The notes under the pieces were generated by a model. The model did no database searches. It was not told the DNA's origin and saw only the letters and a list, made by a program, of their open reading frames with translations. From Rhyacophila brunnea (lineage: Eukaryota; Arthropoda; Insecta; Trichoptera; Rhyacophilidae): DNA of 64,000 nucleotides. Positions 12,597 through 26,351 of the stretch are shown here, piece after piece. The translations under genes were made by a program, and so were the position numbers. The stretch is taken from positions 558,001-622,000 of the forward strand of contig JAGYXB010001405.1 of assembly GCA_022495005.1 (NCBI GenBank), in the 5' to 3' direction. The stretch's first letter is position 1; each line of letters opens with the position of its first letter.

Positions 12597-15500
12597 TAAA
12601 AGTAGAGTTTTCACATAAGTAAATTTATTCAATGACAGCCGCAAAAATTTACATATGTAATTAGTTTGAACGCGCAACCTTGTATGCATCCTTATTTGAT
12701 GGGTAACATGTAATCAGTTGTATGTAATTATGTACTTACCCATTTATTTATACAATAATGTAGTTTGTAATCTTATCGAATTGAACCCAGCAAACCTTTC
12801 ACATGTTGCGATAATATTAATGTTTTATATCTTACTTTGGGGAGCTAAATTTTATAAAAATACGAAACAATTAACCCTGTATGCACAAAGAAACAGGTAA
12901 CTTTAAAAATGATCTCTATTTTATCCATTAAAAAACATCCCATGTAATATTGTTTTCATAATTAATTTAGATACATATATTTCCATCAATAACAACTTGT
13001 CAAAACTAGATATTTTAATAAAATATAAAACAAGGTACATCTAAATTCACAGCCACGTAAATTGAGTAGGTGTATAGGTAGCTGAAACAATTTTGGTTGA
13101 AGACAACCGTAGCTCCACCAATTGGTATTACCAATAATAGGTCAGCTTTATACATTGAAAAAATAAACAACATTTTTTTTAGATAGGTATGTACTTAGAT
13201 ATAAAGGAAACACAAATTAAAACTATATATACTCGGACTTGATACTAATTTATAATGTAACATATAATTTGGAAAAACCTCAAAAAATACATATAGAGAA
13301 AGTCTTGAAAAAAACTTGATTTGTGTAAATATTGGTCAATTTTGCCGTAATTAGGTTGGGCGCAAGTGACTAAATAATTGGTAACGCACATTTTCCGGAA
13401 TCCAATGGATGCAGATTCGGGTCATTTCCGGTGCAATATACTAAATAATGTATCCGTTATAATAAAGTTTCTAGTATAGATTTGTCATCAGTTAGTAAGC
13501 TCATCCATACTTTATCAATCTACTAAAAGATTAAAGTTCCGTACATGGGTGAAAACATCGCACAATATGTTTGGATTCAATATGTGAATTCGATAAACTC
13601 ACTTTTAATAACAAACTAAAAAAACCTTCTCGTAACAAGTTAGAACTGGGGTATTGATATGATTAAATGGATCACGCAGGAAACGACAAATTCATTTAAA
13701 GGTAGGTAGTTACATTGTTGTTTATAACAATGATAAAGTACTATGTCATCAAGGTTTGACATATTGTATTATGGATAAAAAAGTAACAATATATAATATG
13801 AATTGGGTCGTTTATAAAATAGCTGCCCAAAAATCTTTATATTTTCGGCGTATATTGATTGCTTGTATTTACAAAATGCACAAAAAAAATAATTTCACAT
13901 TCACAATAGAGCATGGCTGTGACATGCCGTGTGACATACAAACACATTTTTCAATGTCGTCGCCATACGAATCTTGGATTGAAAAAAGGTTTTTCTAGAT
14001 GGCCCGTAGCTTCGTCTATGGAATATTGTTTGTAATACAGATCGCATAAAAAATGGTCGTGACTTTTTTACTTATATGATTCGTCGAATTAAGCAACCGT
14101 ATCATTTTTTTCTGCTATGTTTTTGACAATGTCATTTCACTTGTAGTTTTACTTTTGCAATACCAACAAACTTTATAAAAAATATCATATTATAGACTGG
14201 CTGGAGACCTTATCAAAGGATGTTCAATAAAATATATAAATTATTGGTAATTATTAAAATTTTTATACTAGCATCTAAAATCTCCATAATTCATATATAT
14301 TATATTATTTTTCATGCTACCAAACTATTATATTATTATTATTTACAATTATAATTTAATAAATTCATCAAAATTTTCAGCATTTTTTTTAAAAACCTTC
14401 CAATAAATCTATTTCATTGTTCCACAATAATTTATTGAACCACCAAAATAAATATAATTGACTTTAAAATGTTATTTTTTTAATTAGAATTGCGCATTTC
14501 TAGATATTTTTTTTTGGAAAATGTAAAATGACATTATATATGATACAAGTTTAGGTAAGTATGTTTTATACAAATCTATGTTATTAATAAACTATATAAG
14601 TAGAGGAGAATCGATGAGGATTATAATCAATTTCAACGAAAGTTTGATGTGGATTCGTCTTCATCCAGCTGTGGATTGAGATTATATCTATACTGGACAA
14701 GCTTGAGAGTGTAAATTGTTATGTTTTGGTAGATTTGGTTAATCTATAATGCAAGTATATTTCAAAACCAGCGTTGCGCAAAACGGCAAAAATTTTAAAA
14801 AAATACTTCAAGAATGCTGATAGGTACTAATATTATAAGTACCTTTCCTTTTTTAAACATATATTTAAAAAAAATATACTTCTATACGTTTAGTGGCTTA
14901 TAGTCCGTTTTTTAAATATGCTGAATTTGAATTGATGATTAAACCCGATCGAAAACCTATTGGAAATAAAGTGTATCCGAGTAAATATCGCCAAAACTGA
15001 AAAAAATCAAATTGGATGATAATACATTAGTAAAACTATTACAGGTGATTATAATAGTGAATAAATGATGTGATTGAAGAAACCAGCTTATAAATTAAGT
15101 TAAACTTTTAATATTATGCTACTAGTAATTACTGTTATAGTGACAAATAAATACGGATGCGTAAGAATGAAGAAAGAATGCTAAAACGGTTAAAACAAGG
15201 ATTAATTAAATTAATTACTCTTAATATCGGAGGCATGTCATCGCACTGTCACGTGGATTTAACTAACAGTGAATTTTGAATGTATAGGATATAATATACA
15301 AATGGATATCGGTAGAATATAAAAGATGCTAAATATCAAAGCCTTGTAATGGTATAATATCAGTAATTTGGCCGCCGAGTCTGATCTAAATATGTACATG
15401 ATGAAATACCGTGGATGTAAAGAAGACACTATAATTTAAATAGTATACAATAATAATTATGTATTAAAAGATAGAACACAATATATTAGTCTAATTAAAA

Positions 15501-16439
15501 TAAATGAAAAAAATAGAGACCTGATCGTTTCTAATAATGGGCATTCGTGATCAATGTTCGCAGAGACAGAGAAATTATAAAAAAAACATTAAAGTTTACT
15601 CGATACCCATCTGTACGTCCTTTGGTATTCACTGATTTAATAAAAAAATCCAAATAAAGCTAGGTACTTGTCAGACTAGATTTAAAGTTGGATGCCGTCC
15701 AAGTGGCAATTGCCAAGGTAAAATGTTTATAAAAGAGATCCGTCCATCTGTGCAGTCAAAGTGACCGAGTCAATGGAATCTAAAGCCCTTCTCTTCTACT
15801 GCAGCGTTGCAGTTGGTGTAAAAGAGAAAATCAACACTGTGTTGTCTTTTTCTAATTGCTCATATTTTTTAATTAGGTATATTTGCAATGTGACAGTACG
15901 ATTATGATTTTGTTTAAATTGTAACAACATCTACTTTATGTGTATAATAATATTGTATCCATACTATGCATAATATTGAAATTCATGAAGTGTCGACTTA
16001 GCTAAGCAAAAAGAGTTTTTACAAATAATTTACAAATTTACAAAATAATTTATTAGTTTTGTATTATCTTCTTAAATGACTGAATATGATATTATAAAAG
16101 ATTCTAACCTCAAACAATATAAACTAATTTTATCATATCTCTTATTCCATTATTCTGTCTTAGTATTTTAATTGTTATTATAAATTACAGTTATGTCGTA
16201 GTGATACTATGGATCTAGCTTCCAATCAAATCTCAATTTATTTTCTCGTTAATTAGGTGACTTGTCTTCAAAAATGAACCATGTATGTTCTACAAAAATC
16301 AATATGGTAAATTGAAACGCCTGTTAATAGCATAAGTTTATATAAAATACTAGAAACTATAATACACTGTTATAAATTCGATGAATGTACGACATCATTT
16401 TATGTCGTTGCTGAAAACCAGCGCTACACAACACAAATA
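12597..16439. other. AT-rich stretch without recognised genes
   Basis: The frames seen are AT-driven and lack motifs. One frame lacking an ATG (15537-15771, plus) is commented on in the findings. A phrase near 14655 weakly resembles an RTE 3' end but is too short to call. Confidence 0.5.
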
Positions 16440-16800
16440 AATGAGCCGTTTCCTTCATACGTACAAGTGGCACAGCGGGTCCAACTGTCAAATGTTATCG
16501 CCGAGGATCGCAATTCTGTCGACACATTGTAGTGCGATAACCAATCGCGTACGCTGCTCATAGCAGCTCGCTAATTTCCACCGGCCGTGTTCGCTGATGG
16601 CCTGTAAAAACGAAATGTCCAGTTTGCAGTTGTACAGAATGGGTATTGCGTGAGACCGCAGACCGCCCCCGTGCCATCCCGGGGGGGCACTTAGAGCGCT
16701 ACAGCCTGAATCGGCATCCGCGTCAAAAGTATTAAGTATCCAATGGTTCGTTACGGCCGAATTACACATACTTAATGTTATGTGCGTTGGATTACGTTGG
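16440..16800. other. Lower-AT island with a minus-strand ORF
   Basis: The island is close to balanced in composition and includes a CCCGGGGGGGC run. On the minus strand an ORF covers 16769-16488 (93 codons from ATG). Part-way through it, a TTTCGTTTTTACAG resembles a 3' splice site, followed by 41 in-frame codons (from GCCATCAGCGAACACGG) with G/C-rich third positions. I recognise no domain. It may be a host exon, regulatory DNA or neither. Confidence 0.35.
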
Positions 16801-17769
16801 GCAAGGTTTTTAACATGTAAGAAAAATTGTCACTTTATTACCTAGCTCACAAATTAGTTACATCGTATTATTTTATATATATTATAATATATTAGGTACA
16901 TACCCATGTTAATAATATATATTATATAACATTCATATATTTACCTATGGTAACAAATAATTGACTATTTATTGTAACCAAATTGAGTTTTAGAACTGAT
17001 TACCTACTTTTAACGACTATTGTTACTACCTAGAAACTTTATATGGAGCTAGTAAAACTGAAACAAAGTAAAATGCTTATGCAGACCGAGATACATAATT
17101 ATTATGTAGGTGAATAAATTTATATTTTATTAATACTTTTTATTTTTTTTTTGTATTCTGCCATGGATGTTTACGTACTGATATAATAATATGTTATTAG
17201 TTTAGACTAGGCATAATGTATTGGAAATTAGAAAAAACAAATGGTTTTAATGGTTCTTCTCATATTAATAGTTTACTAAAATATAAACAGTTTTATGGAC
17301 TTTTTAAAAATATAAATAATACCAGGTTAAATAGAAAAAAATATCATTCAGAATATAAAATAATAGAGTGAATTAACATAATATACAAAATTATACCACA
17401 GAATAAATCAATGACAATGAGAAAATATATAAAAACTACATTAGAAAAAACTTATTTAAATAAATTTTGATAATAAATATAACAAAATAATATTATGTTT
17501 TAATAATATAAGAAGATTACGGAATTCACATTTTATAACATATTTTTGTAAGTTTATTTTTGACTTTAAATGTTTTTAGATAGCTACGTTTTTATTAATT
17601 GAAATATCTTGAAATGTAAATTATCAACAAAAAAATAATACAGAATAGCTAGATTTGTATTTTCTACTCGGCGCCCCTAGTAGGCGGAGTATTAATTCGC
17701 CTTAATACCTTCTCACTAAAATAATAATGATTAACTCTGGTACCTTTGTATGCCAATTAATAGTGAGTT

Positions 17770-18050
17770 ATTAGCAGATACTATAACGTATTACCCTTCG
17801 CAAGTTCCAAGGGAAAGCCCGTGTTGACAGATAGATTGGGTCTTTGGGAATCATTAGAGATTAATCTAACGATACATATTTGCATAAATGAGGACATCAG
17901 CCGCAAAAAGCAATTGCGATGATAATGCCGCAAAGCCGATTTAGGCGATGAGCCGGAAGTTGTTTCCGCTTTTTCCGGCGACACATATTGTGTTCGGCTT
18001 GATTTCCCGGGTGTGCAATGCCTTTTCGGCGGTGTAACAGTGTTTTTATA
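17770..18050. other. Lower-AT island, candidate conserved non-coding sequence
   Basis: GC-richer sequence with repeated CCG/GCCG words (GCCGCAAAGCCG, GATGAGCCGG, TTTTTCCGGCG) between very AT-rich flanks. The ORF on the minus strand at 17781-17984 shows no recognisable motif. There are no transposon ends or tRNA-like boxes. Confidence 0.35.
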
Positions 18051-18649
18051 AATGGGAAAATGTTTTAATTATATCACTGTTTTGTGAAATTAGGTGCTGG
18101 GTAGCAAAATAGATACTAACTAGGTATGATTATGTTTGTTTTTTTAACATTGCCTATGTAGACTGAATATAATTGACACTATAAACAAAAAATCGTTTAA
18201 CAAGCTAATTAAAAGCATAATATGTTTAAGTACCTTCCTATTATGAATTTAAAAAAAAAATATTTTTTTCACATTATATTTTTGTTTTGATATCTAACAG
18301 GCATTAACTACACATATTAAGAGGTTAATTATATTTAATGACTTAATAACATAACAATAGAGATAATTAAAACATATACGATAAAAATAATCAAAAAGCT
18401 ATAAAAATCTTTGAATAAAAATTAAATAATATACTCAACATTATTTAACAAATATTAAAAACGATTTCTCATGCTTGATTCCGTGCATTTAAAATTTAAT
18501 TATAAACCATATCTTTGTTTTTTTGCACAAGATAACTAAATTTGTTATTCCAATGAGATTTTAAAACGAGTTCATATTGCCTACTGTATTTCTACGTGCC
18601 TCTATTTATTTTAATGGCTAAAATTAGATATTGTATGTAGTGTTCTTGT

Positions 18650-18848
18650 ATTATTTTGTTGTTTAATATTTCGTGAGATTTTTGGAGGTCAATTTCGTGA
18701 TTATCTTGTCTCCTAGAAACCATCGCTCCTTTTCTAGTATTGAGCAGTTTCTAATGACATGCCACACTATTTGAGACGCGTCACCGTCACATTGCTCAGA
18801 GCAGTTATTGTATGTTGACAAGAGATTATAAAATAATACATAAAACAC
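18650..18848 (-). pseudogene. Probable non-LTR ORF2 zinc-knuckle fragment
   Basis: The minus-strand frame contains C-x3-C, then W-H-V-I-R-N-C, then the phrase E-K-E-R-W-F-L. The order C..C..H....C followed by an acidic/arginine helix resembles the zinc-binding tail at the end of non-LTR reverse transcriptases, such as that at residues 135-151 of the ORF at the left edge. Only about 61 residues are present, with no reverse transcriptase motif upstream, so this would be an isolated 3' remnant. The similarity is by motif only. Confidence 0.4.
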
Positions 18849-19465
18849 AATTTACATATTAATATTTCAATATGATAATATTTTAATTATCTAATGGAGA
18901 TAATATTATATTTGTAATTATTTATTTCTAAAATCGATATCTAATTAACTAATCAGATTATATGCCTACGCCACCGATCCTACGGTATGTTTCAAAACAA
19001 AATAATCATTTATTATTGTTTTACATCTTCATTATATATATTACCATTTAATGTACTTCTGCACGGAAAAGTTCAGTCTAATTTTAGGTTACTATTTATG
19101 TTCGTCCATATATCATAATTATTTTCTCATTCCTTGGTCTGTACGAACAAGTTTTTTTCTTCTTAAAGTAAGAATTATATCATTAGAAGTAAACTGAAAT
19201 ATCATACTTTATACGTGTGTATATTGAATGAGAGATTCATTTGAAAATTGCGTGTTATTTACGAACTATGATCATTTATGTGATTTGTTTATTCTCATTC
19301 GTTATGTAAAGGTTTTGTAGATAATATTATTTTTTGCTGAAAAAAAGAACATTTTCTAAATTTATTATACACTAAACCGTGTCTTCATCTGTATGAAATA
19401 AAATATGGTAATAAAAATTTGGCAGATATACGAAATGATAAAATAGAGTGTTTATTTAAAATTCC

Positions 19466-19665
19466 CATGGTGGCCGCGCGGCTTAAGCATTGGACTATCA
19501 CGCCGTGGGTCCCAGGTTCGAATCCCGGGTCTAGCAAGTACACATATTGTTTTTCAATTTGTGTGTGAGTCAGGGTATGGACCTAATAGGTTGAGCAAGT
19601 GGCTGACATCCATTTCTCGTAAAAAACTAAATCTGGTAATACCTATTAGGATCAGACAAAAAAAA
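19466..19665 (+). mobile_element. tRNA-derived SINE, family 1, full-length reference copy
   Basis: The head has an A-box TGGCCGCGCGG (19471-19481) and a perfect B-box GGTTCGAATCC, with the spacing of a tRNA. The body carries GTATGGACCTAATAGGTTGA, then TTTCTCGTAAAAAAC, then CTATTAGGATCAGAC and a short A run. This is a pol III-type internal promoter unit that depends on LINE machinery for copying. At least eight more copies lie in this window, three plus and six minus in total. Confidence 0.9.
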
Positions 19666-20689
19666 TGTGCGTTCCTCCTCCAGTACCTCTTCTCACTATT
19701 CTAACACTGCTTTCTGTGTCCAAATTTTTGATTTTATTTCACGTTGGTTATTTATCCAATCTTCTCTTTCCTCTTTAACTTTCTTCCGTATGAATTATTT
19801 TATTGTTTTGTTGTTTTGTATTTGATTAGGTTATTTTTAGTTGTACGTCGGTGTTCAATTTGTTTAAGGATGTTATCTGTAATCTACTCTTCGTTTCATT
19901 TCCTCGTAGTTTAAGCAATAATTAATTAGCATCCTGAATAAAACTGGTTTTAATTCCATTTTAAATATTTTTCACTTTTAGACTTGCATCCTCTGTTCCT
20001 ACTTTTATGTTGATGTAGATCAGTGTCATTTTGTTTTGATTTAAATGTTACTGAATTTCTCTAAATTATAACGGTGAGGGAGTAAAAAATGGACAGTGTT
20101 TTCGATATCTTCTCCAATACTGAATATATATTTATAAACTTTTAAGTATTTAAAATTCTTCGCAATGATAATAACTACATAATTTCAGAAAATAGCCCAA
20201 TTTTCATAAATCCTAGATAACAAATCAGACCATGTGAGGTTTGAATCTCACCGTACCTGACTGATCTTTCCTTTGAGCTATTGGTCTGTCTACGACTCAT
20301 ACTTAAAGGTATTTTAAACTTTACTACGGTATATTATGTGAGATTTAAGTCCCATTTAGTCAGCAATTTTTTGTAATAGGTATTTTTATGCAAATATCGT
20401 GTATTTTCAATTAATTATGATTTAATAAATTGGAAATTCGTTGTTATAGTAATTGATTGTTATTATTAATTAACGAACATTTGTTTTTTAATATTGGTAT
20501 ATTAAAAGTAAGTTCATTGAACTCAGGTTCACAAAATAACATTTGTCTACAGCTTAGAGGTTCACAAATGTACTTTGGCTTGGAACTGTAATAGTAATTT
20601 ACCATTTTTAGATACTTTCGTACTGGAAATAAAATAAAAGCCTACTTTTACAATGTGTTTTACTGAAATGACAGCATTAGGAAAAAGAC

Positions 20690-21130
20690 ACTTCTAAATA
20701 AAGTCCCAAATATTAGAATTTGCATATTACTCTCGTGGAGTTGGCAGCGCTGCATATTTGTACAGACATCTCGGATTGAGCGCCTAAATGTGTTTTTGTT
20801 ATCTGCCTTTTCTCTGGCCGAAATGTGTGAAATAAACATACTTTTTTACTTTCACTCCCAGGGTTAACAACTTTTTTTATTGAGTCATAAAAATATAATA
20901 CAAGAAACGTCACTCCATTTCTCTCACTTCGGTTTCCTGCCCAGCCGGCTTCAGACTCTGCCCATTATATATGGCGATATTTTCTCGGTAAATGTTATAT
21001 GTTTGCATGTATAAACTCGTACCATCTTCATGAATTTCTACTGCAATGAGTAGCTATGCGTACAAATAACATATGCTTTTACTTTTTACTCATATTTGCA
21101 TTTATTCACTTTTCACGGCGAAATTATTAT
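20690..21130. other. Lower-AT island, candidate conserved non-coding sequence
   Basis: Mixed-composition sequence including CCTGCCCAGCCGGCTTCAG, without a domain-bearing ORF or repeat hallmark. The 66-codon minus-strand frame at 20713-20913 is not recognised. AT-rich flanks on both sides set it apart. Confidence 0.3.
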
Positions 21131-21554
21131 ATTATAATAAATGAAGTATCGTAACGTAAGTAATAATATGTTGACTGCGTTCTATATTGTGAAAAAAGTA
21201 TTTTACACATAAAAAACATTATTGGAAACTTACAACAACCAGGTACTTAGGTATAGGTATATTTGTCTAAAATTATCTAAAACGCATGAAAGAAAATACG
21301 TAAAAATGTGTAAGAGAGAGCAGGACGAGATGAAAACTTAATGAACGTACACGTTTACTTAAATACAAATTATAAATTTTGAAAATCTAAGGAATCAATT
21401 ATTTTAATCCGGTCGTAAAAAAAACAAATGATATTTTCATCATAGTTTGATATATGTTAACAGCGCCAATATTAGAGTATCGGAAAATAAGTGTATAATC
21501 CAAGAGATTTAAGGGTAATATAATAGAAAAATGGTACTGTAAGCTATTGTAGCC

Positions 21555-21645
21555 TTAAGGCCATATCTCAGTTGAGACACGGTCTAAAAAGATCGTCGCT
21601 AGGCGATGCGCGGATTGCAGGTCGCGGGTGCAAATGAGGCATGTC
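21555..21645 (+). repeat. Weak tRNA-like or SINE-head-like sequence
   Basis: CATATCTCAGTTGAGACACG resembles a degenerate A-box/D-arm, a short hairpin TCGCTAGGCGA sits in the middle, and GGTCGCGGGTGCAAATGAGG stands where a B-box would be. No 3' body or tail is identified. It could be the head of another SINE family. Confidence 0.3.
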
Positions 21646-22837
21646 AAACCAAATATAATTTGTCTTATTAATCCAACATGTGTCCATTTAATGTTCTATT
21701 TATTGTTTTATCAGTAACAATAATAATATATTTATTGACATGTTTTCTTTTTAAAATAAATGGGTAACGTTTTAAGTCATCTTTACACGATTTAAGAATT
21801 ATTACGGCCGTCACCATCACAAAGCAAAATGACGTGCTTCCAACTTTACATTCTCTCTCCGAATGGGAGCGAGTGCAAAATTTTGCCGTGCCTATGGTTG
21901 AAAATTATTTGCCGTTTCACTGATGAATCACCTTAATATACAATCAATAAAAAAATAGAAACATTATGGACGGGGACGAACCATCAGCTAAGCATCACCG
22001 TTTGACAATTAAACGAGTTTAGTGATAAGTCAGGAGACTCTAAAAAGACTTCACCAGACTTACTCACCAGCTCACAGATAAATAATTGAGTATGAAACAC
22101 CAGAAATAAAGATAGTATGACAGAACATACATGTAAACGTATTAGAGAGTGGGAGACATGGAAAAGACGTATGAGAATGATGATAGCAATAGGTATTTTA
22201 GCCTGGTAATAGCTCCAAGTTATATTAATGTTTGTCTAATGTTGTATCTATTTATTTCTCTCTGGAATTCGTTCATGACTTTGTTTACTTCGGTTTATTA
22301 CATAACCGAAACTTGTAAATATAATTAAATATATTAATGTATATTACGGTCTTCTGAATATGCATACACAATGTAAAAACATGGCCACTGAAGGCAAGAT
22401 TAAAAAATGGCTCGAAATTTTTGCAAAGAATTTATCCTAAAGGAGCTGCTTATCATCCTGTATAGACTCTCAACGTTATACATAAGACGTACAATCGGTT
22501 CGCATTGGCTGCATGCTATTTGACAATCTGGAAAGGTTGCTAGATCTCAAACAAGGTAGATGTTGAAGGGTTCTGACTCGCTGGAGTAACCAGATGGCAG
22601 ATTCTCTTTTCGTTTTTAAACATGCAGACTGCAAAAGTGAATGGTGGACAATATTTGAGGGCAACAGCGCCGTCTTGGTAACTAAACGTTGAGTCTTTGC
22701 GCAGTGAGGATAACGAATACTAAAAAGAATCTCCCATTATTTAACCTCAGTATGTAGTTAAGATAACGTATTTTAAGATGGCATGGTACTCTTTCCAGTA
22801 CTATATGGCTAATTTTTTATTATACTATGAAGCTACA

Positions 22838-23060
22838 CCCACCATGGCCGTGCGGCTTCAGCATCGGCCTATAGCGTCATGGGTTCAAATCCTGGGTCTG
22901 GCAAGCACACATTTTTTTTTTCAATTTGTGTACGAGTCAGAGTATGGACCTAATAGGTTGGGCAAGTGGCTGCCATCCATTTCTCGTAAAAACAAAACCT
23001 GTTAATACACACCTCCACCCTGTGGAGGCACATATTATAATTCTATTAGGATCGGACATA
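22838..23060 (+). mobile_element. tRNA-derived SINE, family 1, forward copy
   Basis: This aligns end to end with the copy at 19466: A-box CATGGCCGTGCGGC, B-box GGGTTCAAATCCTGG, body GTATGGACCTAATAGGTTGG, and tail ATTAGGATCGGAC. It retains the CACCTCCACCCTGTGGAGG block that the 19.5-kb copy lacks, a small hairpin within the family's 3' part. Confidence 0.9.
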
Positions 23061-23861
23061 GTCGGAAGAAGAAGATGAAGCTGATATCTATTTTATTCAT
23101 ATTAAAAATATTATCTATTATCATTTAAATTTTGTATTTTTAATCGTCAAACTACTTGCAATGTTACCTGTATATTTCCACTTCAACTAATTTATCTTAA
23201 AAAGTTTAGTACTTATATGTAACATATATTTTACTAAATACCTATGTAAATAATATTATTACTTATATTATGACAACTCATACTTTATTCATTAACATCA
23301 GTATTTTAATAATAATATTCTTTTCTATTAAAAGTGATAATACCTAAGTATATATTTTACATGAGTATCAACTTTGTACTAATAGTTATGTTGATATTAT
23401 ATTATAATAGTGTTTTTTTATGAATTATAATGTTAGGCCCTTTAAACAGTTCTTGTAAATATTGATAATGATGTACGTAAACGAAATGCGATCTAACGTT
23501 CAGTTCTGGTTTATTTATTACCAATACATTTCCGTTAGTGAAAAAAATATCGGACATCGACGTAAAAAGGCTATTTTAACTTTCCTTTTCGCAACTCTCT
23601 TACTCTCACTTTTTCTTTCCATGTATCAGGGATTATACCGGTAATACCATAGAATTTACAAAAAATATTATCTGCCTGTAATAACCGATTAAAAAAACAT
23701 GCTTCACTTTATACGGTCTATGCTCAAGGCATAAAACAACACTGCGCTACGTTATATTATAAGCTTCTTGATAGCAAGCTTGCTCTATTAATACTTCCTG
23801 AAGATTTGAGATTTGGTAGAATTATTTACTAAGATTGATAATTGAACCATAAAAATAGAAT

Positions 23862-23920
23862 CACTGCTGACCTTTTAATTACCACATTTAAATAACACGT
23901 TAATTATATCTAATGGCCAA
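23862..23920 (+). repeat. Dispersed repeat shared with 42291-42360
   Basis: ACTGCTGAC, an AATTAC..AAATTTAAATA block and TTAATTATATCTAATGGCCA occur in the same order in both places with small gaps. The identity and ends of the element are unknown. The similarity fades after TGGCCA. Confidence 0.45.
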
Positions 23921-24459
23921 GTATTCCAAACGCGCCAGTCGCGGTTTTAGCTAGCACTAAATGAGTTTTAAACTCCCATGCGGCAACTATGAAAAATGCC
24001 CAAGCCACCTTCTTATCTTATTGTAAGCCTGTATAACAGGATGACGCGGTCCGTAGATGGTGTGGGTAGAGAGCATCCCCAGATATACTTGATGAAACTT
24101 GAAGTGAATTGAAGTGTTCGTTTATATAAATATTTAACATGATGTGCCAGTACATACACATATTATTATCCATTAAGGGAGTTAACAGGTCGAAGAAGTA
24201 AGAATCGAGAATTATAAAAACACCTCACTGTACTAGAGCATCCCATTTGTTTTGTAATAATTAGCGATGTTAATAATTATTAATGCCTTTACTAATCAAT
24301 AATACCAAATACCCAGTAGGGCCTAAATTATTGTTGTCCATAACATTTCTCTCGTTTTCCAGAACCTTACAAAGCTTTGTAGGGAATTTTTATTTTTAAT
24401 AAAATATTGCAAACATATTGAAAAAATAGAAATAAACGATTATAGGCTAAATAATTATC

Positions 24460-24730
24460 AACCGGTAAAATTAAAATAACCGGTGACACAATCCCTGCCA
24501 ACAACAATCAACCTTTCCTTTTCGGTCGTACCGTTCTTCAAGCAGTGAGAGGGATCGGCGAAGACATTTCCCCGGGGAGAGTGGCTTGATAAATTATTTA
24601 ATTTCAAGTAAAAATCGCCGACATACCACATTACGACGACGCAAGGCGAGCTACACGCCACGTGTGGGCACCAATTTGCTCGCATTACGCAGAAGTGGGT
24701 ATTAAACCGTCGGGCCAATGAGTTTTTCCT
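24460..24730. other. Lower-AT island, candidate conserved non-coding sequence
   Basis: GC-richer block with CCCCGGGGAGAG, TTACGACGACGC and a CACGTG (24659-24664). The 86-codon minus-strand frame has no recognisable motif. Flanks are strongly AT-rich. Regulatory function is inferred only. Confidence 0.35.
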
Positions 24731-25090
24731 TTCTTTTTTTCCCGTTAGCTACAAGTATTTACCTTTCGTATAATGAAATCATCAATATAAATCTTTATAT
24801 TATTTTATTTTTGTTTATTGAACTATTTTTTATTTATTACTTTACTATTAATAGAATAAACACGAAAATTAATAATACAACAAGTGATTTACTATTTAGA
24901 ATTTATTTTAGTAAAATTTGGGTTGGTTTTACGCATTTTTAGTTTATTGGTAAGCATATATTGTTATTAGATGTTATGCAATCAATGAAATTTTATTGAA
25001 ACTGGCGAAAAAATACTTCATTGAATATACCATTCATTATTAAACATAGCCTTACCTACTACTACTAACTTAACAGTCACTTAGGTTTTT

Positions 25091-25227
25091 TTTTCAAATT
25101 ATATTTGGAGTCAGAGAATGGACCTAATAGGTTGAGCAAGTGACTTACATCCATTTGTCATAAAATAAAATATCTGTTAATACAAACCTCCGCTGTGTGG
25201 ATGCCCATATGATCATACTAGGAATCC
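25091..25227 (+). mobile_element. tRNA-derived SINE, family 1, 5'-truncated forward copy
   Basis: Begins in the T-rich segment just after the tRNA-like head and continues with GAATGGACCTAATAGGTTGA, TGTCATAAAATAAAATATC, CCTCCGCTGTGTGGATG and CATACTAGGAATCC. The head is absent. Confidence 0.8.
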
Positions 25228-25599
25228 ATCAGAGATGCGAAAGAATGGTATATTTTTCTGGAGAATTAGTTGCTGTGACTATTAACATTCAGTTTGACTT
25301 ATATTATTCATAGATGTGAACACTGAAAAAAAAGATGGCCGTTGCTTAGGAACTGGTGGGTATCCTTCTCTCCCTAGCGGCATGAGACGTCAGTTTCTTC
25401 TCAGTGGCCCCCTCTTTAAGGTGCTTTGTTACGTGTAATTATTCTAACATGTAATACCACCATTTTTTTGGATCCTGGATAGACTTTTCATTTTCAATAA
25501 GTGCTCCCTCTAGTTTAATCCCTCATTAGGTAGCTCTTTTACTGTCGTTTTAGAATGTAACCAGAGTGGGAGGGTTTTTTTTTACTTTTCGGAAAAATC

Positions 25600-25690
25600 G
25601 TGAAGAAATAAATAAAATTTGAACACACAACTTTTGCTTGCCGAGTGAGTGCTTTTCTTATTAAGCTACCAAGCCGTGAGTCATTCTTGA
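25600..25690 (-). repeat. Degenerate tRNA-like sequence, family 2-like
   Basis: On the minus strand: GGCTTGGTAGCTTAATAAG (A-box-like), GCACTCACTCGGCAAG and GTGTGTTCAAATTTTAT (degenerate B-box). The layout matches the cores at 12.1 and 12.5 kb. No flanking inverted arms were found. Confidence 0.4.
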
Positions 25691-26351
25691 GAATAATTTA
25701 TAAAATTAATTAGATATTTCATAATATATTTTTTACGTCTAAATGATATTTCTTTAAATTCAATTGAAAATAGATAACTATTTTTTATCGAAAATACAAA
25801 GTTTAAGGTAGCCTAACAAACATGCATTATAAACCAGAACTAGAAAAAAATGGTTAAACAAGAGTCAGTAAATCAATTCGTAAAGCACTTGCCCATCATG
25901 CGATTAATTTGATTATGGAGACCAAGTGGGTTATTGATTTATCGCTGTTCCAAATTACATAATATGTTCATATACCTAGTTTAAAATATAATTTGATATT
26001 ATTTGTCTTGAATCTTGTGTATTCTTGAGAATATTTAGAATTAAGAATATTTAGAAGAGTTGTTACAAATTCATTGGTAACCAATATGTCCAGAGACACG
26101 CGTACCAAACACAGTCATAATTAGAAATCCAGCCATGGATGTGTTGAGGGAAAGTTATGAAGAACGGTGCAATAGTGCTTTTCGATGATGAAGACTAAAA
26201 ATATGACAGCACCAGAGTTTAACTGAAAACTGCCATAAAAAAAGTAAAATGAATTTTACGTAAAACACAGTTAGAAAATATGATGCAGTTGTACACATCC
26301 TATCTAAAAAAACTGTCCATATAATTAAAAGTATAATGCTGTATTTTCAAA

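Noticed and set aside
14640..14690. Phrase TCTTCATCCAGCTGTGGAT resembling an RTE 3' end
   Set aside because: The match to 55.4 kb is under 20 bp, without the ATGATG tail.
22380..22720. Mixed-composition patch near 22.5 kb as a TE or exon
   Set aside because: Neither strand shows a recognisable domain, splice signal or terminal repeat.
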